From a virus: 48,448 bases of DNA. Of this stretch, positions 8,802 to 17,500 are shown piece by piece. The stretch's first letter is position 1, and each line of letters opens with the position of its first letter. The notes beneath the pieces were generated by a model. That model made no database searches. It was not told where the DNA came from and saw only the letters and a program-made list of their open reading frames with translations. Where the stretch lies: positions 1-48,448 of IMG/VR virus record IMGVR_UViG_3300049846_002530; one strand, 5' to 3'. A program made the position numbers and the translations under genes.

Positions 8802-9237
8802 TAAGCCGGTCCAATGGACGCTGGTTACTCCAGCATATCTGGATACAGCCTGGCGGGTGTGTGCGCCTTGGCTGATTCAAGCTATTGGTGGGGAGGATCA
8901 GTGGGATCAGATTAGTGAAATTCAGCAGGATGTTTTCCGCAACGCTATGCAACTATGGGTTGTGCAGTGTCAGAAAAGCGGAGACGTCCTAGCGGTGTTT
9001 GTGACTGAACCGCAGCTGGTTGGTCGCGTTAAGACTCTCGTTGTCCGCTGGGCGGGAGGGAAAGAGATTGATACGTGGCTGGAAGATCTAGCTGTGGTTG
9101 AACGCTGGGCACAGCGGAATGACTTCGCCGCCGTGCAAATCTGGGGACGCCCTGGCTGGGGGCGCAGGTTTTCGCGGCATGGGTATCAAGAGAGTTATCG
9201 AGTAATCATGAAAAAGCTTGGTAAGGAGTTACACTAA
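8788..9237 (+). CDS. Putative internal virion protein, GNAT-like fold
   Basis: 149 aa, TTG start overlapping the end of the fibre gene. The pattern, a helix, then strands with [25 protein letters not shown], then [24 protein letters not shown], resembles degenerate acetyltransferase (GNAT)-like proteins found just before the ejection-protein genes of podoviruses, as with T7 gp13. No acetyl-CoA signature is convincing, so a structural or assembly role is more likely than catalysis. Its TAA overlaps the next ATG. Confidence 0.5.
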   Translation: MNTANKPVQWTLVTPAYLDTAWRVCAPWLIQAIGGEDQWDQISEIQQDVFRNAMQLWVVQCQKSGDVLAVFVTEPQLVGRVKTLVVRWAGGKEIDTWLEDLAVVERWAQRNDFAAVQIWGRPGWGRRFSRHGYQESYRVIMKKLGKELH

Positions 9238-10139
9238 TGGGTGGTAGCACGCAGACGACTAAGTCTACTCAGACGACAAAGCTGCCTGAAATGCAACAGG
9301 CAAACGTCGACCTGCTAATGCAGGGGGCGAAAAACTTTTATCAGAGTGGTGGGCCGAAATACTTCGAAGGCCAGAATTACACTACACCGACGCAGAACCA
9401 GATTCTTGGGAGGGACATGCTTACCTCCTATGCTCAAGGACAAGGGCAGAATTTGGTCAATCAGGCACAGGGAGCGAATAGCTTCTGGATGGACCCGAAT
9501 ACGGTGTTTGATCTGAGCCGTATGCCAGGATATGATGCAAAGCGGCAGGGGATTGTAGATACGACCACTCAGCAGCTGAGAGAACAGTGGCTCCCGACGA
9601 ATAGGGGAACGGCTATTTCTGGTGGGCAGCTGGGTGGAAGCCGGCAGATGCAGATGGATGCTCTGGCGATGGGTAGAGCTGGAGAAGGCCTTGGTCGCGC
9701 CCTGGCGGATTTGGACTACAATGCGTCTGGTAGAAATATGGAGATGGCAAATGCGGCGATGAATCGAGCGCCCGCCATGTTTAACCTGGGAACGCAGCCT
9801 GGAGCGCTGATGGATACTGTGGGTACTGCCCAGCGTGGGGATGATGCGGAAAAGCTGGCAGCGGATATGGCTCGTTGGGATTTCAACCAGAATAGGGAAG
9901 GAAAGATGCTTGCCCTGCTGCAGGCTTTGACGGGGACTTCTGGTCAGTATGGTGGAACGACGACTGGGAAGCAGACGTCGAAGACAAACACTGATCCGAC
10001 AGGGCAGATTCTCGGTGGCTTGCTGATGGCTGGCAGTATGTTCCTCCCTCCGTTGGGAGCGGCAGCTGGAGCGGCGGGGGCAGCCGGGACAATTGGTAAT
10101 GGCCTCGGTATGCTTAACGCCTTTGGGAAAGAGTATTAA
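9237..10139 (+). CDS. Internal virion (DNA ejection) protein
   Basis: 300 aa. It begins with polar repeats (STQTTKSTQTTKLPEMQQANVD). The middle is Met-, Ala- and Gln-rich helix. Near residues 258-290 is a Gly/Ala hydrophobic segment (GGLLMAGSMFLPPLGAAAGAAGAAG) that could insert into membrane. Together with the next three genes this makes the typical podovirus set of ejection proteins stored in the head and released into the host envelope. It is followed by GGAGTCACC and the next start. No enzymatic motif seen. Confidence 0.6.
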   Translation: MGGSTQTTKSTQTTKLPEMQQANVDLLMQGAKNFYQSGGPKYFEGQNYTTPTQNQILGRDMLTSYAQGQGQNLVNQAQGANSFWMDPNTVFDLSRMPGYDAKRQGIVDTTTQQLREQWLPTNRGTAISGGQLGGSRQMQMDALAMGRAGEGLGRALADLDYNASGRNMEMANAAMNRAPAMFNLGTQPGALMDTVGTAQRGDDAEKLAADMARWDFNQNREGKMLALLQALTGTSGQYGGTTTGKQTSKTNTDPTGQILGGLLMAGSMFLPPLGAAAGAAGAAGTIGNGLGMLNAFGKEY

Positions 10140-10148
10140 GGAGTCACC

Positions 10149-10415
10149 ATGGAACTTGGACAACTTCTACAAATGGCGCAGGCTCAGGGATTGACTCCCC
10201 TGCAGGCTATTGCGCAGGTGATTCAGCAGGCGCGGAGTGAACAGGAGCTAATGCAGCGTTTGTCGAGTATGGGGGAACCTCCGGCTAATATTCAGCCGCA
10301 GATTCAGTACCCCCAGACGATGATGCGGCCGGCGACTCCTGGTACTGTTCCGCACGTTCCTCAGACCCGCGGGGAGGCAGAAACGAATCCCTCGCTGGGA
10401 CAGATGCTAGCATGA
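10149..10415 (+). CDS. Small hypothetical protein in the ejection-protein operon
   Basis: 88 aa; a Gln-rich helical N-terminus (QLLQMAQAQGLTPLQAIAQVIQQARSEQE) is followed by a Pro-rich tail. GGAGTC precedes the start, and its stop overlaps the next start (ATGA). Probably a virion or assembly component because of its place between two ejection-type proteins, but no family was recognised. Confidence 0.65.
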   Translation: MELGQLLQMAQAQGLTPLQAIAQVIQQARSEQELMQRLSSMGEPPANIQPQIQYPQTMMRPATPGTVPHVPQTRGEAETNPSLGQMLA

Positions 10416-11548
10416 AGGATGGCAACATGGTACAATCTACTCCTCTCGGCTTGCTTCTCTCCGGTCCTCCGGAAGATCAGCTTTCCATGCCAGCGGCCCC
10501 GATGGTTTCTCCAGCTGCACCTGCAGCGGCGCCTCAGGCTGGTGGTTTGGCTGATCGCTGGAAGGGTTTCCTCGGACGGGTGCAGAGTGATCCTAATCTC
10601 CGTATGGCCTTGATGCAAACGGGCGCAGCCATGATGCAAAGTCCGAAGTTCGGAGAGAACTTTGGGGATGTGTTTGGGCGAGCTGCGCAGACGGGTATGC
10701 TGACGCTGGATACCCTTCGGCAGAGGGATTATGCGCAGAAGGAACGGGAAGCTGACCGTACCTTTGATAGGGATGTGAAGACGAAGCAGCTGGGAAATGA
10801 CACCCAACGGACAGCGGCTGCTGTAGCAGCAGCGAATGCCCAGACAGACGTGGAAAAGGCAAAGCTGCCGGGTGTGCAGATGGAGAATTCTCCGGAGTAT
10901 TTGGAGAAGAAGCGCAGGCTGATTGATCTTGGGTTGGATGAGAAGGAGGCGGACATTGCAGCTGCTAAAGCCTTGGCCAATGATCGCAACGCTTCCGCTC
11001 GCCTGGCTGATCGGACTGATCCGAATGCTCGGGGATCAGGTAGCTCTGGTGGTTCTGGTGGCGGCTTTGATGTGCGAGCGGCGGAGGCTCGAGCAGCAGA
11101 ACTTCGCCGGAAGAATCCCAAAATGTCCCCAGAGGAAGCGAAGAATCAAGCCTATTCTGAGCAGACGGAAGCGAAGAAGCGTAGCCTGAACCCAACACAG
11201 GTTGCTGCACAGGTGCAGGAACGGGCGATGATGATTTCGATGGGCCTAATGCCGGGGAATAAAGAGGATGCTCTGACTGATGCAAGGAATCAAATTGCAG
11301 CAGAAATGCAGATGAGCATGAATCCTCCTGGGACGAAGGGACCTAGCGCGGTATTGGACGCAAGGCGGCGAGCCTCTGAACTGTCGAAGAAGCACGCGAA
11401 GAAACAGGTGCCGATTAGCTACGGCGATCGCGTTGTCAACGGCAGGGTGGGTAGCGCCAACGCTGACGGAACGATCAATATCGTTCTGGACAACGGGGCA
11501 GTTGAGAAAGTTACGAGTGAAGAACTGTTGCAGGAACTGGGAGAATAA
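10412..11548 (+). CDS. Putative internal virion / ejection protein, coiled-coil rich
   Basis: 378 aa. The N-terminus is Pro/Ala-rich, with a hydrophobic-amphipathic part (RMALMQTGAAMMQSPKF). Residues about 95-300 are highly charged and helical, with a Gly/Ser linker (GSGSSGGSGGGFD) near 210. The C-terminal 45 residues are beta-like (VNGRVGSANADGTINIVLDNG). The composition is typical of podovirus internal core proteins. ATGA overlap with the gene before, and 3 bases to the giant gene after. Confidence 0.55.
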   Translation: MKDGNMVQSTPLGLLLSGPPEDQLSMPAAPMVSPAAPAAAPQAGGLADRWKGFLGRVQSDPNLRMALMQTGAAMMQSPKFGENFGDVFGRAAQTGMLTLDTLRQRDYAQKEREADRTFDRDVKTKQLGNDTQRTAAAVAAANAQTDVEKAKLPGVQMENSPEYLEKKRRLIDLGLDEKEADIAAAKALANDRNASARLADRTDPNARGSGSSGGSGGGFDVRAAEARAAELRRKNPKMSPEEAKNQAYSEQTEAKKRSLNPTQVAAQVQERAMMISMGLMPGNKEDALTDARNQIAAEMQMSMNPPGTKGPSAVLDARRRASELSKKHAKKQVPISYGDRVVNGRVGSANADGTINIVLDNGAVEKVTSEELLQELGE

Positions 11549-11551
11549 CCT

Positions 11552-14500
11552 ATGACGATTCAGCGCGACAACGCGGCCACGACTGAGCCAGTTGTCAATC
11601 AGCAGCCGACAGGAATTGTTCGGACTCCTCAGGCAGGAACGATTACTCGGCAAGAGCCTCCGATGGCACCGCCGGAGGACCAGTGGAGTCTGGGGGCTGC
11701 TAGTGCCTGGGTGTGGAATAAGTTTACAAATCTGTCCCTTGGTGTGGAAGGTATGCTCAGGGGTGGATTGAAAACGGTTGCCCAGTTGGGTGATACGATG
11801 GGTGGGCAGGATAGCCCACTGATGCAGACTGGCTTACCGTTGAGGGGAATCTCTTCAGGGTTTAGTCAACTGAATGATGTTGATAAATACCTGGAAAAGA
11901 CTCAATGGTGGACTCCGCCTGTGGAGAATCCGAGCTTTGGGGATCAGATTGCCCAGGGACTGGGTTCAGCAATTGGATTTTTGGCAGCGGGCCTGCCGGC
12001 GAAAACGCTCGAGGGGGCGACGCTAGCCGCAGGTGGATTGGGTGCACTTGTGGGTGCTGGGCAACAGGTACTGGATGCTGAACAGTATACGAAAGATGAA
12101 GTAGAACAGACGCTGGCTGCACTCGGGGGCGCCGCCTTCGGTGCGACTGAAGCCGTGTTCGGTTATTCCGTTCTGTCGAAGATTAACAAGGCTACGGGCG
12201 GTGGGCTGTATAAGACCCTTGAACGGGCTGGCCTAACTAAGACCCCAAATGTCCTGGCAAATCCAAGCTACTTTAAGGAGATTGTTTCCAGCTTTGGTGC
12301 GGAGTTTGCCCAAGAAGCCCTGCAGACGGCAGGCGGAAACTGGGTGGCGCAGACGGTCTATGATCCAGATCGTCCAATTGGGGAGGGGGTTGGCGAGGCG
12401 GCGATGGTAGGCGGCATCGTTGGCGCTCTCTTTGGCGGCGGCTCAGTCCCCTTCCAAAAGCACATTCGCAATCAGCAGCTTTCCACCCTAAAAGCTGAAT
12501 ACGACAGATTAGTGCAAAGCGGCAATGCGATCAACGACTTTGTTGGTCCTGCGATGAGTCTCTTTAATCTGCCGGAGCTGAAGAATGAGTTGCTTCAGCT
12601 GGATGAACTATTTGACAAAAATGCAGATGATGCAGTTAATCTGCTTTTGTCTGGAAATTTCCCAGCAATCACACAGGCTTTTTCTGGACTGACGCAGGAA
12701 AAAACTGAGTTCACTACTCCAAACCCCAGCATTGGAATTACTGATCCTAGCTTTGATGTTTTTGGAGATGCTTGGGATTCCGTTGCTACAGTTGCAGATA
12801 CGAATCTCAACAAAACTCTGATTGGGGAAGAGCAGGCGCGAGGCACTCGATTCACGACAATAGAACTTCTAATGCGTGATGATACGAGTGTAGTGATTAC
12901 GGAGTCGAATAAGCTCACGGATGATATCACTGCAACGAATGCGCTGGTGCAGAAGCTGCAAACTACTGTCACCAACATGGAGGCGAAGATTAAGGAGCGG
13001 GAAGCTAATAATGTCCCGGTTCCAGCGCAGAGAGCGGTTCTGAGAACCCAGAAGCAGAAACTGAAGGAAGCTACGGATCGGCAAAGAAAGCTTTTTGCTC
13101 GGGCTAAGGCGGAAGCCCAGCTGATGAAGCACGTTGCCAAGTATATTGAGAAATTCAATGAAGTCCTTGGTGACGCGGCGATCACTATGGAGGGGCAGGA
13201 ACTAGAGACTTATATCGACGATCAAGGAGATAAGCAGACCCGCACTAAGTATCTTGATCCTACGATTCCAGCGAAATTTATCCTGTACTCTGGTCCAAAG
13301 GAATTTAGTGGTGCGTATACTACTAAGTACGGTGGCCAGCAAGCTACGTATAGGGTGCATGACGAGCAAGAAGTCGGCTTGATTGTCATGGACTTTGATG
13401 AGATCCTGGATAAGACGCACCCAATTGAACCTGGTGTACAGGCTGTTAAGCAGGCAGATGCGAAAGAAGAGTTCCTGCAAATGCGGGAATACCTCAACCA
13501 TGAGTTGGGACACTGGTTTGCTAACAGACACTTTAATCAGCTGAAGGACGCGGCCAATCTTCTGCAGAGTGTTGGCGACCCTAATATGCTGGCGAAGCCT
13601 GAGCTCGAACGGGCGAAGGCCTATCTTGGTATTATCCTTGGTTATCGCAAGTGGCTGGATAAAATGGCAGCGGAACGAGTGACTGCTGCATTCTACCACA
13701 TGCAGGCGAGAGGTTTGATTTCTGGACTTGCCCATGCTGATGCTATGGCTTTGGCAGCGAACAATGCTGGTTTGCCGCCGGGGGTTACTCCGTCTGCAAA
13801 AGCTATGAAGTCGGTTAAGTCAAAAGAGTGGTATTACAGCCAGCTGGAAAAGGTTGCCGCTAATGCAGAGATGAAGAGTGGTACGGCGGAGCAGTGGCTG
13901 AATTACCTCAAGCGAAAGAACGTCAAGCCGGAAGAAATGTACTGGACACGGCTTGGAGATTTTCTCCAGAAGTTCGGGAAAGGGCAGAAAATCAGTCGAG
14001 ATGATCTGCTTGAATACGTCAGGGTTAATACCATCAAGATTGAAGAGGGCTGGTATGGGGAACCTGACCTGGGGAATGATGCTCGTCGACTTTTTGTAGA
14101 AGGTAAGATAGAAGAAAGCAGGAGAAAACAGCTTGCTATTTTAGAGCAAGTGCGTACTCTTGAATATGAAATAGAACTGGACCCTTATGGAGAGGACGTT
14201 ACTGTCTACCGTACCTCAGATCCAGATCATGAAAACCCCCTGGATTACAATGATCTTCCTGCTGATGTACAACAACTAGGGGAAGATTATGCTCTTCTAC
14301 AGGAAGATATTAAAGAACTTGAACGGGAACTACAAGATGTTCATTATGCTGCTGAAGGGTCCGTTCCTCATGAAGTTTACACTTTACCGAATTCTGACTC
14401 TGCTTCACAGCGCGTCGTAGCGCTTAAGATTCCTGCGGCGGCAGGAGAAAAAGAGTATATGTCCCATACCTTTAAAGAGCATGGGAACATTGTCGTCTGG

Positions 14501-17500
14501 GTGCGGTTCAATACTCGCACACTGGCAGACGGTAGGAAGATGCTCTTTATCGAAGAGATTCAAAGCGACCTGCATCAAGAGGGAAGGGATAAAGGGTATA
14601 AAGATACTAACCTGTGGCCAAGTCCACCGCCTCCAATGAGCCCCTATGATGCGTGGAATGAAAAAGACATACAGCTTTCTCGCTACAAAGAAACTATAAT
14701 GCCGTGGATTGAAGAGCCGATTGGAACAAATCGTTCTGGCTTTAAATACTACGGTTCTGGGGCTTTCCGTTCTGTCGATCCAGTAAATTATGTCGTAGAA
14801 GACTTTGAGCTTTTTCTCAAAGAATTCTTTGCTCATGCTGCAGCAAATCCAGAGCAATTTGGGGAAACTCCACATGATTTTGATTTAGCGGAAACTCAAC
14901 TACGACAGTTGCATCAGTTAATGACAGAGCGCAATGAACTGTGGAGACAGCTGGATGAATATTATGCAAGACCACGGGAAGATCGAACGCCTAAGATCGG
15001 TCCTCCAGAACTTCCGTATAAGGATGGGGCTTATATGGACCTGGCAGTTAAGCGCATGGTGCGCTATGCTGCAGAGCACGGGCATGATTTGATTGGCTGG
15101 ACGACTGCGCTTCAGCAGGTTAGCCGCTATACCAATATGCTACGGGCAGTGGTAGACCACATTGAGTGGTGGACTTCTAATGGGGATAAGTTTGGAAGAA
15201 TCCACTTGAAGAAAGGCGGAAGGAAAGATCTTATACTGAAGCCAGATGGAACCTTGGATACTGGCTCAACTGATTGGGTGGGAGAACATATCAACAGTGT
15301 CGTGGGTCGCGATATCGGCGAGCGGATCATGACGCAGAATAGTGGAAGAACTACGGAGGATACTATCACTATTGGTGGAAAAGGGTTTATTCAGAACTAC
15401 GATAAGACCTTAGTGGATAAAGTCAATAAGTACATTAAACCCTGGAATAGCCAGGTCACGAAAGAGAACTTTGCTCCTGATCAAAAAGAGGTGGAGTTCT
15501 TTATCGAACGGAATGCTGATGATACTTTTTCGGTTATCCAGCGCGACCAGTATAGTGGGTCTGGCTGGGGGACAGGTATAGCTCACTTCATAACGAGAAG
15601 TGAAGCTGAGAGCTATCTGAACGATCGCCTTTACCCACCTTTGTCAACTGTTGATGTTGACTTTATTATTCCACGAGAAGGAGGAATGATTTGGACTGTA
15701 ACTCAGACTAACAAAGAAACAGGGGTTGTAGAAAAGCAAGAGACTTTTAAGGTCTTGCATGATGCTTTTGCTCGATCAGATGAATGGAAGGCAGCAGTTC
15801 CAAGAGGAGAAATCCCAAAGAAAACTGTTCCTAAGCACAACAATTTTTCTGAACAGTGGGTGTTCCCAGTTACAGATGAGATGCGGGAAGTGGCGCTGGC
15901 TGGGGTGCCGCAGTTCGCTCAAAAGGTAGTGGGGAATCAGAGCACGATCTTTGACCTTAAAGATCAGAACTACTCCCTGTCGTTTGATGAGTATCTTGCA
16001 CATCGAATGGAGCGTGCAGGCGCGCGTGTGAAGGTAGGGGCTGATGGGAAGTTGGAGTATGCTTCCGATCTGGATCGAGTGATGGGGAAGCATATCTTCA
16101 ATCGGTTTACCAGCCTGTATGAGAGCATCGTTAAAGCGTCGGAGGCAAACCCTGAAATAGCAAAGGCTTGGTCAGCTGAAGATCATCCATATGACGCCTT
16201 CATTCGACGGATACTTGTTAAGAATGAGTGGGACCGGGTGATGGAGCGGGTGCTGAAGCAGGGAGAAGTGGGGCTGATTGATATCCTGATGGATAAGAAA
16301 GTCATCCCTGGTATGGACCCTAAGATGTGGGCGGGGTTGCAAGAGCATCTGGATAATTTCAACGCCGCGATGGGGCTGAGTTTAAACCTCATCCAGCTGG
16401 CGAAGCTGAATCCACACACGTTCCTGAAGCCGTACTATGAGGCAACAGCGAATGAGTGGGCTGCGCATGGTAGGACGCTGATGAAGATGTCGGTTGATAC
16501 ACTTCATGCATGGCGCCGCCTTGGGAAGGAGGGATCGAATAAGGTTACCAATGTCCTGATGCAGGAGACACTGGATAAGGAGCCTTACACCCCCACGCAG
16601 ATTGGGCAGAAGCTGACACCGGCGGAAGCGGAGGTGTACTATCGAATTCGGTCGGACCTGAATCATGTACTGAATGAGATGGAGCGAATTACGCGCCTGG
16701 CGGCGGAGGTGAACTATAGCTATGATCCGGAACGGCTGGAAACTACACTGAAGGAGATTGAGCTTAACTTCGGTGAGATGAGGAATAGTGGATACTTTCC
16801 TCTGATGCGGCATGGAAAGCATCTAGTGATCGTGCGGGCGGACAAGGAAACTATTATTGATGGGAAGAAGTATAAGAAGCATGACCTTGTCCACTGGGAA
16901 GCTTTCGACTATGAGTACGAGCGGAACGCGGCGGCGAGGGAGCTGGGGAAGAATCCTGATCTTCGAGTCGGTATTGACACGATGACGGATACGGCCTATG
17001 CCGTGCAGGGTATTCCCCTTCCGATGATGCGTATGCTGCGAGCGAGATTGGAGGCAAGCGGCGCCACGTCGAAGGTACTTTCGGAATTGGACGATGCGAT
17101 TAAGAATGCCCTGCCACTGCAGAGTTTCCACCGGAAGTTCTTGAAGCGTCGTGGAATCGCTGGGTTTAGTAAGGACTTCGAGCGTAGCTATGCTCGGTAT
17201 ATGAGCAGCGCGGCGAATCATATGTCCAGAGTGGAAGCTGGAGAGGTGCTGCGGCAGATTCTCGTTCAGGGAGAACAGGAGGCTCGCATTCTACGGGAGA
17301 CTGGACGAGATGCTACAAAGCGTTCAGCCATGGTCGAGTGGGCGAAGAAGCACCATCAATATCTGATGAATCCGCAGAATGAACTGCAGGGTTTGCGAAG
17401 CTTTGCCTTCCTCTGGTATCTGGGGTTTAACATCAAGAGCGCCGCGGTGAACTTGACCCAGCCGCTGATTACCGGATATCCATATCTGGCTGATCAGTTC

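Noticed and set aside
14405-14875. 156-codon antisense frame in the ejection gene
   Set aside because: Shadow of the plus-strand frame; no ribosome site or family pattern.
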